Shown: positions 16,190-23,682 of the stretch, one piece after another
Numbering within the stretch: position 1 is the stretch's first letter
Layout of the letters: each line of letters opens with the position of its first letter
Source of the DNA: Mycolicibacterium vulneris
GTDB taxonomy: Bacteria > Actinomycetota > Actinomycetes > Mycobacteriales > Mycobacteriaceae
NCBI RefSeq assembly: GCF_002104765.1
Contig: NZ_NCXM01000041.1
Span: forward strand, 1 to 42,682
Direction of reading: 5' to 3'
DNA length: 42,682 bases
Translations under genes and position numbers: made by a program
The notes under the pieces: generated by a model
The model's input: the letters and a program-made list of their open reading frames with translations, nothing else
What the model was told of the DNA's origin: nothing
The model's database searches: none

Positions 16190-16214
16190 GTGAGCTGCCT
16201 CCCCTCGCGTACGA

Positions 16215-16242
16215 ATGATAGGCCGCGCCGCGATAAAATCAA
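16215..16242 (-). promoter_or_regulatory. Sigma-A-type promoter of the Rieske oxygenase operon
   Basis: On the minus strand: -35 TTGATT (16237-16242), 16-bp spacer, -10 TATCAT (16215-16220). Transcription would begin near 16208, leaving a leader of about 30 nt with the Shine-Dalgarno and the short upstream ORF. The spacer and the AT-rich stretch beyond it (16231-16270) are candidate sites for the divergent TetR protein; AAAGT and ACTTT arms at about 16241-16263 are a weak inverted repeat. Confidence 0.6.
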
Positions 16243-16285
16243 AGTACCCTCTATGAAAACTTTCGTTCGGACCCGCGCCGGTGGA

Positions 16286-16291
16286 TAAGAT
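16286..16291 (+). promoter_or_regulatory. -10 element for a leaderless TetR mRNA
   Basis: TAAGAT lies 6 nt before the ATG at 16298, fitting a leaderless TetR transcript. The two divergent promoters are about 45 bp apart, so one operator could control both. Confidence 0.55.
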
Positions 16292-16297
16292 CGGCGA

Positions 16298-16948
16298 ATG
16301 ACCCCTCAGAGCAGCGCCGCCGGCGTCGCGGGCCGGCGCCCGAATCGGCGGGGCAACGCGACTCGCGAAAGCATGCTCGAGGCGGCGTTGCGCTCGCTGG
16401 CCTCCGGCGAGCCGGGCTCGGTATCGGCCAACCGCATCGCCAAGGACATCGGCGCCACGTGGGGCGCGGTGCAGTACCAGTTCGGTGACACCGATGGGTT
16501 CTGGGCAGCGGTGCTGCACCGTACCGCCGAGCGGCGCGCCGCGACGTTCTCCACGCTGTCGACGCCCATCTCGCCGGACGCGCCGCTGCGCGAGCGGGTC
16601 GGCGCGATCATCGATACCCTCTACCGCGGCCTGGCGTCCCCGGATTCGCGGGCGATCGAAAACCTGCGTGCCGCACTGCCGCGCGATCCCGACGAGCTCG
16701 AGCGGCTCTACCCGCGCACGGCGGCCGAGCTGTTCTCCTGGGGCAAAAGCTGGCTGGAGACCTGCCAGCACGCGTTCGCCGGTCTGGCCGTCGACCCGGA
16801 CCGGGTGCGCGAGGTCGCGGCCCTGATCCCGGGCGCGATGCGCGGCCTGGTGTCGGAGCGACAGCTGGGTTCCTACGCCGACCTGGACATGGCACGCCGC
16901 GGGCTGACCAACGCTCTGGCCGTCTATCTCGAGCAGTCCCGGCCGTAA
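16298..16948 (+). CDS. TetR-family transcriptional regulator
   Basis: A 216-residue regulator. The N-terminal helix-turn-helix reads SVSANRIAKDIGATWGAVQYQFGDTDGFW (given in parts: ANRIAKDIGATWGAVQYQFG is the recognition region). The C-terminal helical domain would bind a ligand and form the dimer. A basic tail of about 20 residues precedes the HTH. It diverges from the Rieske oxygenase/amine-dehydrogenase-like operon with 121 bp between starts, so repression of that operon and of itself, relieved by the substrate, is the likely role. Its stop overlaps the start of the acetyltransferase gene (TAATG). Confidence 0.88.
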   Translation: MTPQSSAAGVAGRRPNRRGNATRESMLEAALRSLASGEPGSVSANRIAKDIGATWGAVQYQFGDTDGFWAAVLHRTAERRAATFSTLSTPISPDAPLRERVGAIIDTLYRGLASPDSRAIENLRAALPRDPDELERLYPRTAAELFSWGKSWLETCQHAFAGLAVDPDRVREVAALIPGAMRGLVSERQLGSYADLDMARRGLTNALAVYLEQSRP

Positions 16949-17454
16949 TGGCCGACATCACGATCCGCGAGGCCACGCCAATCGATTTCGCCGATGTGGC
17001 CGCGATGCACTATCCGGTCTGGCGGCAGTCCTGGTCCGGCGTGCTGCCGGATGCGGTGCTCGACACGCTCACGTCGCCGAAGCGCTGGGCCGTGCTGCTC
17101 TATCCCCGAGACCTCAGCCGGCCCGGCTGGCGGATGTGGGTCGCCGAGGCCGGCGGGCAGCTGCTCGGCATGACGACCTTCGGGCCGGACCCCGACGACC
17201 CCGGGCAACTCGAACTCGATGCGCTCTACATCTCGCAGGCGAGCCAGCGGCACGGCGTCGGCGGCATGCTGCTCGCGAAGGCCCTGAACTCCGACCCGCG
17301 CGTTGACGTCGTGTTGTGGTGCGCGGAGGCCAATCGCATGGCGCGACACTTCTATGAGAAGAACGACTTTCACCTCGACGGGCGCACCCGGGACTGGGAG
17401 CCGCTGCCCGGCGTCAAGGTGCCCCACCTGGGCTACCGCCTCAGGCGTCGATGA
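16948..17454 (+). CDS. GNAT-family N-acetyltransferase (Rv2775-like)
   Basis: A 168-residue GCN5-related acetyltransferase. MADITIREATPIDFADVAAMH is the typical first strand and helix; the acetyl-CoA loop (motif A) is SQRHGVGGMLLAKAL; ARHFYEKNDFHLDG is the C-terminal motif. The acceptor is unknown. The start overlaps the TetR stop by one base (TAATG), so it is cotranslated with the regulator. Its 3' end overlaps the convergent reductase remnant by 14 bp. The position matches Rv2775, next to Rv2776c, as recalled for M. tuberculosis. Confidence 0.85.
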   Translation: MADITIREATPIDFADVAAMHYPVWRQSWSGVLPDAVLDTLTSPKRWAVLLYPRDLSRPGWRMWVAEAGGQLLGMTTFGPDPDDPGQLELDALYISQASQRHGVGGMLLAKALNSDPRVDVVLWCAEANRMARHFYEKNDFHLDGRTRDWEPLPGVKVPHLGYRLRRR

Positions 17455-17992
17455 CGACCCGCTCGCCCTCGGCGCGCGAGACACACACCGGCATGCCGTC
17501 CTGCATATCGTTCGAGCCCGGCGCGGCGCGGCCGCGGTGATCCACTTGTCCGGCAAGCACTTTGACCCGGCACGTCCCGCAGAATCCCTGCCGGCACGAG
17601 TAGGGGGTGGTGGGGTCCCGATCGAGCATGACCTCGAGTGCGGTCCGATTCGCCGGCACCGCGAGCACTTGCCGTGATCGCGCGAGCTCCAACTCGAACG
17701 GCACCCCGTCGACGACGGGCGCCGGGCTGAATCGCTCGTAATGCAGTGGCGCACCGGCATGCTCGTTGCGGGCAATGCAGACGGCCTCAAGCATCGAGCT
17801 CGGTCCACATACGTAGACGGCGGTCGACGGTCCCGCTCCGTCCAGCAGTTCCGCCACGGTGGCGAAACGGCCGCGCTCGTCGTCGGCCCACACCGTCACC
17901 CGGTCCGCACCCAGCGACACGACCTCGTCGAGCAGCGGCATGTATTCGCGGCTGCGACCGGTATAGATTGCGCGCCAATCGATTCCGCGCCC
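17441..17992 (-). pseudogene. Truncated PDR-type ferredoxin reductase (Rv2776c-like remnant)
   Basis: This frame encodes only the C-terminal half of a phthalate-dioxygenase-reductase-type protein. It has part of the NAD domain (WRAIYTGRSREYM, then YVCGPSSML) and a complete plant-type [2Fe-2S] ferredoxin domain (YSCRQGFCGTCRV with a final MPVCVS Cys). Family proteins are about 310-330 residues; here an in-frame TAG (17993-17995) falls just before the NAD-domain match, and the FMN domain and the GG-x-GITP segment are absent from the 115 bp left before the next gene. An ATG at 17941 could still make a 166-residue protein containing the ferredoxin domain. I call it a decayed gene, but a surviving ferredoxin cannot be excluded. 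Confidence 0.75.
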
Positions 17993-18108
17993 CTACCTCT
18001 GCGTTCAACCCTCGGTCACGGCGTCGCGGTGGGCGTCGCGCGTCCCACGTATAGGTACGTCAGTCAGATTTGCGAAACCGCCGGTACTGGGTTCTTCTGC
18101 GATTGCCG

Positions 18109-19572
18109 TCAGCCGGCGGTAACGTGTCGCCGCAGGTCGTACTGGCCGGGGTCGGGGTTCGCCAGCATCCGACGGTGTTCGGCCGGCGTGAGCGGCCACA
18201 CCTCGGGCACGCCGTCCTTGTTGAGGTACCAGCTGTTACAGCCGGTCGTCCACACGGTGTCCGGCATCGCGGCGCGCAGCTTCGCGTTGAACCGCTCGGT
18301 CGCCGCGGCCGTCGGCTCGATCGTGTCGAACTCGCGGCGGCGCCAACGCTCGATCCAGCCCACGATGTGGTCGGCCTGCGATTCGGCCACCGTCGTGAGC
18401 GCCAGGTTCCCCACCGGGCTGTGCGGCCCCAGCATCATGAAGAAGTTGGGGAAGCCGGACAGCGCGACGGTTTGGTAGGCCCGGGGCCCGTCGCGCCAGA
18501 CGTCGTTGGCGCAGATGCCGTCGCGGCCGATCAGCTCCATCGGCCGGAAGAACGCGTGCGTGTCGAATCCGGTGGCGAGCACGATGATGTCCACGTCGTG
18601 CAGGGCGCCGTCGTCTGTGACGATGCCGCGCCGTTCCACATGGTCGATGCTCGCCGTCACCAGGTCGACGTCGTCGCGCTGCAGCGCCCGGTAGAAACCG
18701 TTCGACATCACCAGGCGTTTGCAGGCCGGCGTGTAGTCGGGAGTCAGGGACCGCCGCAACTCGGGATCACGGATCTCCCAGAGGCTGGCCCGGCACAGCG
18801 CCGCCATGATCTTCCGGCGCAGGCCCGGCTTGGTCAGGCCGACCGCGAAATAGTCGTATCCGAGGCTGTAGATGCGATACGCCAACCCGTCCAGCCACGG
18901 CATCTTGCGCCGGGTGATCCCGGTGAAGCCGCTGTAGCGCGGATTCGCCAGGCGCAGCACCCATTGCGCGGTGCGCTGGAACAGCGCGACGTGGCCGGCC
19001 ACCCCGGCCAGACCGCACACCAGCTGCACGCCCGTCGACCCGTTGCCGACGACGGCGACGCGCCGCCCGCGCACGTCGACGCCGTGATCCCAGCGCGCCG
19101 AGTGAAAAACGTTGCCGCCGAAGTCATCCAGGCCCGGGATCGATGGCAGTCGCGGGTGATGCAGCACACCGGTGGCCGAGATCAAGAAGTCAACCGTCGA
19201 TTCCTCCCCGGCAGCGGTACGCAGCACCCAGCGGCCGTCCTCGAAACGCGCGTGAGAGATTTCGGTGCCGAAGCAGATCCGGTCGCGCAGCGCGTAGCGG
19301 TCGGCGATGTCCCGGAAATAGGCCTGGATTTCGCCGCCGGGCGAGAACAGGTGCGACCAGTCGGGGTTCCTGGCGAAGCTGTACTGGTAGATGCGCGACG
19401 GGATGTCGCAGACCAGGCCGGGATACGTGTTGTCCCGCCAGGTGCCGCCCACCTCGTCGGCTTTCTCGTACACGGTCACATCACTGATACCGCTGCGCAG
19501 CAAGGCAATTGCGACGCAGAGCCCCGACATGCCGGCTCCAATGACCGCTACGGCAGGATCGCGTCGCGTCAT
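18109..19572 (-). CDS. Flavin-dependent monooxygenase, Baeyer-Villiger type
   Basis: A 487-residue class B flavoprotein monooxygenase. FAD loop VIGAGMSGLCVAIAL at the N-terminus, NADPH loop VVGNGSTGVQLV in the middle, and between them FGGNVFHSARW (about 149-159), which fits the type I Baeyer-Villiger fingerprint F-x-G-x3-H-x3-W. Such enzymes insert oxygen next to a ketone or oxidise heteroatoms. The substrate is unknown; related mycobacterial proteins include EthA and MymA. The gene follows an SRPBCC gene by 21 bp on the same strand and probably forms an operon with it. Confidence 0.9.
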   Translation of the reverse strand: MTRRDPAVAVIGAGMSGLCVAIALLRSGISDVTVYEKADEVGGTWRDNTYPGLVCDIPSRIYQYSFARNPDWSHLFSPGGEIQAYFRDIADRYALRDRICFGTEISHARFEDGRWVLRTAAGEESTVDFLISATGVLHHPRLPSIPGLDDFGGNVFHSARWDHGVDVRGRRVAVVGNGSTGVQLVCGLAGVAGHVALFQRTAQWVLRLANPRYSGFTGITRRKMPWLDGLAYRIYSLGYDYFAVGLTKPGLRRKIMAALCRASLWEIRDPELRRSLTPDYTPACKRLVMSNGFYRALQRDDVDLVTASIDHVERRGIVTDDGALHDVDIIVLATGFDTHAFFRPMELIGRDGICANDVWRDGPRAYQTVALSGFPNFFMMLGPHSPVGNLALTTVAESQADHIVGWIERWRRREFDTIEPTAAATERFNAKLRAAMPDTVWTTGCNSWYLNKDGVPEVWPLTPAEHRRMLANPDPGQYDLRRHVTAG

Positions 19573-19593
19573 CGGAACTCCCCGGTTCTTCGG

Positions 19594-20055
19594 CTACCCG
19601 GTCTCGGCGCGCTGCTTGAGGCGCTGCAGGGTGAGCCGGATGTGCTCGGTGTTGGCGGTCGCCCGGTCGCTGACGCCGGTGGCCCTGCCGGCGACCTTGC
19701 GGAACCAGCCCGGCCTGCGGTCCCAGGTGCTCTCGGTGACCTCGCACCCTCCGTCGGCCGCGGCGATGTCGTATTGCCAGCGGGCGACCGCAATCATGGT
19801 GTGGCTCACGTCGAACGCGAAGCGACGGCCCGGTTCGGCGTCGGTGACCGTGCACTTGGTGCTCCAGCGCCGGCTGCCGTTCCGGTTGTGGCCCGTGAAC
19901 ACCGCGCCCGGCCTCACCCCGTCGCCCTTGCGCCACTCCATCGCGACCGCCTCCTCGGCCAGTTCGGCCAGCGTGGGCAGGTCGGTGATGAGCCGGTACA
20001 CCACGTCGGGCCGGGCGTCGATCTGCACGGTGGACTGCACGCACGGGTCGGTCAT
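19594..20055 (-). CDS. SRPBCC/START-like protein (Rv2778c-like)
   Basis: A 153-residue helix-grip protein: MTDPCVQSTVQIDARPDVVYRLITDLPTL is the typical opening of the polyketide cyclase/SRPBCC family, followed by beta strands (RRWSTKCTVTDAEPGRRFAFDV) and a long C-terminal helix. Members bind hydrophobic ligands. The frame runs open far upstream across the ald gene, but the family start at 20055 has TATGAT exactly 6 nt before it, so that start is firm. Upstream of the monooxygenase it may bind or deliver the substrate; this is inference. Confidence 0.8.
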   Translation of the reverse strand: MTDPCVQSTVQIDARPDVVYRLITDLPTLAELAEEAVAMEWRKGDGVRPGAVFTGHNRNGSRRWSTKCTVTDAEPGRRFAFDVSHTMIAVARWQYDIAAADGGCEVTESTWDRRPGWFRKVAGRATGVSDRATANTEHIRLTLQRLKQRAETG

Positions 20056-20061
20056 CCGCCG

Positions 20062-20067
20062 ATCATA
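20062..20067 (-). promoter_or_regulatory. -10 element for the SRPBCC/monooxygenase operon
   Basis: TATGAT, 6 nt before the ATG at 20055, indicates a leaderless transcript. The divergent gap to ald is only 90 bp. Confidence 0.55.
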
Positions 20068-20145
20068 GCCAGCAAACACCGAGCTTTTGCGGCCCCCGCG
20101 AACTTTCTTCACACTTGAAGGCGAACCGGCAACCAAGGGGCGATC

Positions 20146-21261
20146 ATGCGAGTCGGCGTACCGACCGAGACCAAGACCAACGAGTTCCGGGTCGCCATCA
20201 CCCCGGCAGGCGTCGCCGAGCTGACCCGCCGCGGCCATGACGTGTTCGTGCAGGCCGGCGCCGGGGAAGGGTCGGCGATCACCGACGCGGAGTTCAAGGC
20301 GGCGGGCGCCCAGCTGGCCGATACCGCCGACCAGGTCTGGGCCGACGCGGACCTGCTGCTCAAGGTCAAAGAACCGGTGCCGGCCGAATACGACCTGTTG
20401 CGGCGCAACCAGATCCTGTTCACCTATCTTCATCTGGCCGCATCGCGCGCGTGCACCGAGGCGCTGCTGGCGTCCGGAACGACGTCGATCGCCTACGAGA
20501 CGGTCCAGAGCGCCGACGGCACACTGCCGTTGCTGGCCCCGATGAGTGAGGTCGCCGGCCGGCTGTCCGCTCAGGTGGGGGCCTACCACCTGATGCGCAC
20601 GCACGGTGGGCGCGGTGTGTTGATGGGCGGGGTGCCGGGCGTCAAACCCGCCGACGTCGTGGTGGTGGGTGCGGGGACGGCCGGCTACAACGCGGCCCGG
20701 GTCGCCGGCGGCATGGGCGCCTCGGTCACGGTGCTCGACGTCAACATCAACAAGCTTCGGCTGCTCGACGCCGAGTTCGGCGGCCAGATCCGCACCCGCT
20801 ACTCGTCGGCCTACGAGCTGGAGGGCACCATCAAGCGCGCCGACCTGGTTATCGGCGCGGTGCTGCTGCCCGGCGCGAAGGCACCCAACTTGATCTCGAA
20901 TTCCCTTGTCTCGCAGATGAAATCGGGCGCCGTTCTGGTGGACATCTCCATCGACCAGGGCGGTTGCTTCGAGGACTCACGCCCCACCACACATGACGAC
21001 CCCACCTTCGCGGTGCACGACACCGTGTTCTACTGCGTGGCGAACATGCCCAGCGCGGTGCCCAAGACTTCGACGGTGGCGCTGACCAACGCGACCATGC
21101 CGTACGTGCTCGCGCTCGCCGACCGCGGCTGGCAGGCGGCATGCCGCTCGGATCATGCTCTGGCCAAAGGCCTTTCGACACACGACGGCGGGCTGCTGTC
21201 CGAACAGGTGGCCACCGACCTCGGTTTGCCGTTCACCGACCCGGCCCGGGTTCTGGGCTGA
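20146..21261 (+). CDS. ald: L-alanine dehydrogenase
   Basis: Alanine dehydrogenase, 371 residues, full family length. It interconverts alanine and pyruvate plus ammonia with NAD(H), and the mycobacterial enzyme also reduces glyoxylate. Arg15 in TNEFRVAI, Lys75 in KVKEPV, His96 in YLHLAAS and Asp270 in ISIDQGG are the known catalytic/substrate residues, all present; the NAD loop is VVGAGTAGYNAARV. AAGGGG 5 nt before the ATG is the ribosome binding site. In M. tuberculosis ald is flanked by the divergent regulator gene aldR (Rv2779c); here the divergent neighbour is the SRPBCC gene and no Lrp/AsnC gene is present. Confidence 0.97.
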   Translation: MRVGVPTETKTNEFRVAITPAGVAELTRRGHDVFVQAGAGEGSAITDAEFKAAGAQLADTADQVWADADLLLKVKEPVPAEYDLLRRNQILFTYLHLAASRACTEALLASGTTSIAYETVQSADGTLPLLAPMSEVAGRLSAQVGAYHLMRTHGGRGVLMGGVPGVKPADVVVVGAGTAGYNAARVAGGMGASVTVLDVNINKLRLLDAEFGGQIRTRYSSAYELEGTIKRADLVIGAVLLPGAKAPNLISNSLVSQMKSGAVLVDISIDQGGCFEDSRPTTHDDPTFAVHDTVFYCVANMPSAVPKTSTVALTNATMPYVLALADRGWQAACRSDHALAKGLSTHDGGLLSEQVATDLGLPFTDPARVLG

Positions 21262-21269
21262 CGGGTGCG

Positions 21270-22295
21270 CTAAGCGGTGGCCGCGAGGCTGGCGATGATG
21301 TCGGCCGCGGGGCCGGCGCACGCGTTCTTGAACGATGTCCCGGCCCACAGCGGCATGCCGTTGGGATCCTCGATGGCGGCGGCGGCTTCCCGGATCGGCG
21401 AGGTCATCTGGTTGACCTCGGGGTAGCCCAGCGGCGCGACGTGGTCGAGCATGCGGGTGAATTCGTTCTCCAGACCGCGCGCGTAGCGGCCCGAGAACGC
21501 CCGCGTCACAACGGTGGTGGCGAACAATGGGTTCTTCAGCGCGACGCGGTGCGCGGAGTTGGTGCCCGCCTCGTCGGCCAGTAGCAGCGCGGTGCCGACC
21601 TGGGCCGCCACCGCTCCCCTGCGCAGCACGGCCCCGACCTCGTCGGCGGTGCCCAGCCCGCCCGCCGCGATGATCGGGACGTTGTGGGCGTTGCGGATGC
21701 GGTCGATGAGCTGGTGCAGCGACTCGTTGGCGGGTTCCATGTCCGGCGCGAAGGTGCCGCGGTGCCCGCCGGCGGCGGGCCCCTGGACCACTAGGCTGTC
21801 GGCGCCGGCCGCGACGGCGATCCCCGCCTCGTAGGCCGAGGTGACGGTGACCATCACCAGCAGACCCAGGGCGCCCAGCCGCCGGATCACGTCGGGCGGC
21901 GGCACGCCGAAGGTGAAGGACACCAGCTCGGGCCGGACGTCGGCCACCACCTCGAGCTTCTGCTCCCACTCGTCGTCGTCGCCGTGCTGCGGGTGGCCGA
22001 CCTCGACCTGGTAATGCTCGGCGATTTCTTCGAGTTCGGCAGCGTAGTAGTGCAGGGCCACCCAGTCGGCGACGCTGGGTTGGGGCACAAACAAGTTCAC
22101 CCCGAGCGGGCCGGTGGTGGCCCTGCGCGCCGCGGCGATGTCGTCGGCGAACTGCTCGGCGCTGCGGTGCCCGCCGGGGACGAAACCGAGCCCACCCGCA
22201 TTAGACACCGCCGCGGCCAACGCGGGAGTTCCGGGGCCGCCGGCCATGGGTGCGCCCACGATGGGCACCATGATGTCCCAAAAGCCCAGTACCAT
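21270..22295 (-). CDS. Nitronate monooxygenase (2-nitropropane dioxygenase family, Rv2781c-like)
   Basis: A 341-residue FMN-dependent TIM-barrel enzyme. PIVGAPMAGG near the start, VQGPAAGGHRG in the middle and PIIAAGGLGTADEV with AAQVGTALL form the FMN-binding features of the family. It oxidises nitronates such as propionate 3-nitronate, a detoxification role. The ATG at 22295 follows the pepR stop by 4 bp, so it is the last gene of the gpsI-pepR operon. It is convergent with ald, 8 bp apart. Confidence 0.9.
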   Translation of the reverse strand: MVLGFWDIMVPIVGAPMAGGPGTPALAAAVSNAGGLGFVPGGHRSAEQFADDIAAARRATTGPLGVNLFVPQPSVADWVALHYYAAELEEIAEHYQVEVGHPQHGDDDEWEQKLEVVADVRPELVSFTFGVPPPDVIRRLGALGLLVMVTVTSAYEAGIAVAAGADSLVVQGPAAGGHRGTFAPDMEPANESLHQLIDRIRNAHNVPIIAAGGLGTADEVGAVLRRGAVAAQVGTALLLADEAGTNSAHRVALKNPLFATTVVTRAFSGRYARGLENEFTRMLDHVAPLGYPEVNQMTSPIREAAAAIEDPNGMPLWAGTSFKNACAGPAADIIASLAATA

Positions 22296-22299
22296 TCGG

Positions 22300-23682
22300 C
22301 TAATTTACCATCGCCCGAAGTTGTTGGGGCAGTGACCGTTTGGCGGCATAGGGGCCCAGAACCGCGGCGCCGTACCGCTGCCCGAGCAGCCGGTGCGCGA
22401 CGGCGTTGACCTCGTCGACGGTCACCTCGTCGATCTGCTGCAAAGTGTGCTCGATGCTGCGGTGCATGCCGTAGTTGAGCTCGTTGCGACCCAGCCGGCT
22501 CATCCGCGAGCTGGAATCCTCCAGCCCGAGCACCAGACCGCCGCGCAACGATCCCTTCGCGATGCGGCATTCCGACTCGGTGATGCCGTCGCGCGCCACC
22601 GACTCGAGCACATCGCTGGTCACCGCCATCACCTCGGCGAAGCGTTCGGGCTGGCAGGCGGCATACACGGACAGCGCGCCGCTGTCGGCGAAGACGTCCA
22701 CCGTCGAGTACACCGAGTAGGCCAGCCCGCGCAGTTCCCGAACCTGCTGGAACAACCGGGAGCTCAGGCCGCCGCCCAGCGCGGTGTTGAGCACCGACAG
22801 CGCCCAGCGATGCTCCCAGCCGCGCCCGGGCGTGCGGACACCCAACGACACGTGCGCCTGCTCGGCGTCCCGGGTGCCCAACAGCAGACCGGGGCGGCCG
22901 GTGACTCGTCCGGCGCCCTTGCGCGGCGCGATCGGTTCGCGGCCGCGGACCAGATGCGGGCCGAAGTGCTGGCGCACCAACGCAACCACCTCGTCGTGGT
23001 CGACATTGCCGGCCACCGCCACCACCATCCGCTCGGGCGTGTAGCGCCGGACATGAAACGAGTGCAGCTGGTTGCGCGTCATCGACGTCACCGACCGCGC
23101 GGTTCCGATGACGGGGCGGCCGACCGGGTGGTCACCGAACAGCGCGCTCAGGAACATGTCGCCGAGTGCGTCCTCGGGGTCGTCGTCGCGCATCGCGATC
23201 TCTTCGAGGACCACGTCGCGCTCCAGCTCGACGTCGTCGGCCGCGCAGCACCCGTTGAGCACCACGTCGGCGACCAGGTCGACGGCCAGCGCCAGATCGC
23301 TGTCGAGCACGTGCGCGTAGTAGCAGGTGTGCTCCTTCGCGGTGAACGCGTTCAGCTCTCCCCCGACGGCGTCCATCGCCTGCGCGATGTCCACCGCCGT
23401 GCGGCTGGGTGTGGACTTGAACAGCAGATGCTCGAGGAAGTGCGCGGCGCCGGCCACGGTGGCACCCTCGTCGCGCGAGCCGACCCCGACCCAGACCCCG
23501 ACCGAGGCGGAACGCACCGCGGGCAGGTACTCGGTGACCACCCGCAAGCCGCCCGGCAGCGTGGTGCGCCGCAGCGTGGCTTGAGGTGTCGATTCCGCCT
23601 CAGCGACCTTGCTCCGGCGCAGCGCGCCGGCCCGACCGGGACGCTTCCCGGTCGATGAGTCAGCTGGTCGCCGTCGCGGCAT
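22300..23682 (-). CDS. pepR: M16-family zinc protease
   Basis: A processing-protease-like protein of 460 residues. The inverted zinc motif H-x-x-E-H is at His81-Glu84-His85 (AHFLEHLLFK), with the second Glu about 77 residues later in the VVLEEIAMRDDDPEDAL region. A second M16 domain follows. Its substrate in mycobacteria is not established. MPRRRPAD at 23682 matches the M. tuberculosis start, but about 20 extra residues (TGKRPGRAGALRRSKVAEAE) precede the conserved RRTTLPGGLRVVTE; they may be a local extension. The start lies 23 bp inside the gpsI 3' end, so the two are coupled. Confidence 0.92.
   Translation of the reverse strand: MPRRRPADSSTGKRPGRAGALRRSKVAEAESTPQATLRRTTLPGGLRVVTEYLPAVRSASVGVWVGVGSRDEGATVAGAAHFLEHLLFKSTPSRTAVDIAQAMDAVGGELNAFTAKEHTCYYAHVLDSDLALAVDLVADVVLNGCCAADDVELERDVVLEEIAMRDDDPEDALGDMFLSALFGDHPVGRPVIGTARSVTSMTRNQLHSFHVRRYTPERMVVAVAGNVDHDEVVALVRQHFGPHLVRGREPIAPRKGAGRVTGRPGLLLGTRDAEQAHVSLGVRTPGRGWEHRWALSVLNTALGGGLSSRLFQQVRELRGLAYSVYSTVDVFADSGALSVYAACQPERFAEVMAVTSDVLESVARDGITESECRIAKGSLRGGLVLGLEDSSSRMSRLGRNELNYGMHRSIEHTLQQIDEVTVDEVNAVAHRLLGQRYGAAVLGPYAAKRSLPQQLRAMVN

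Noticed and set aside
16241..16263. Definite TetR operator from the AAAGT/ACTTT arms
   Set aside because: Only five bases per arm with a long centre in an AT-rich stretch; kept as a candidate in the promoter entry only.
22393..23658. Long plus-strand open frame opposite pepR
   Set aside because: Arg/His-rich mirror composition, no domains, fully inside the coding sequence of pepR on the other strand.
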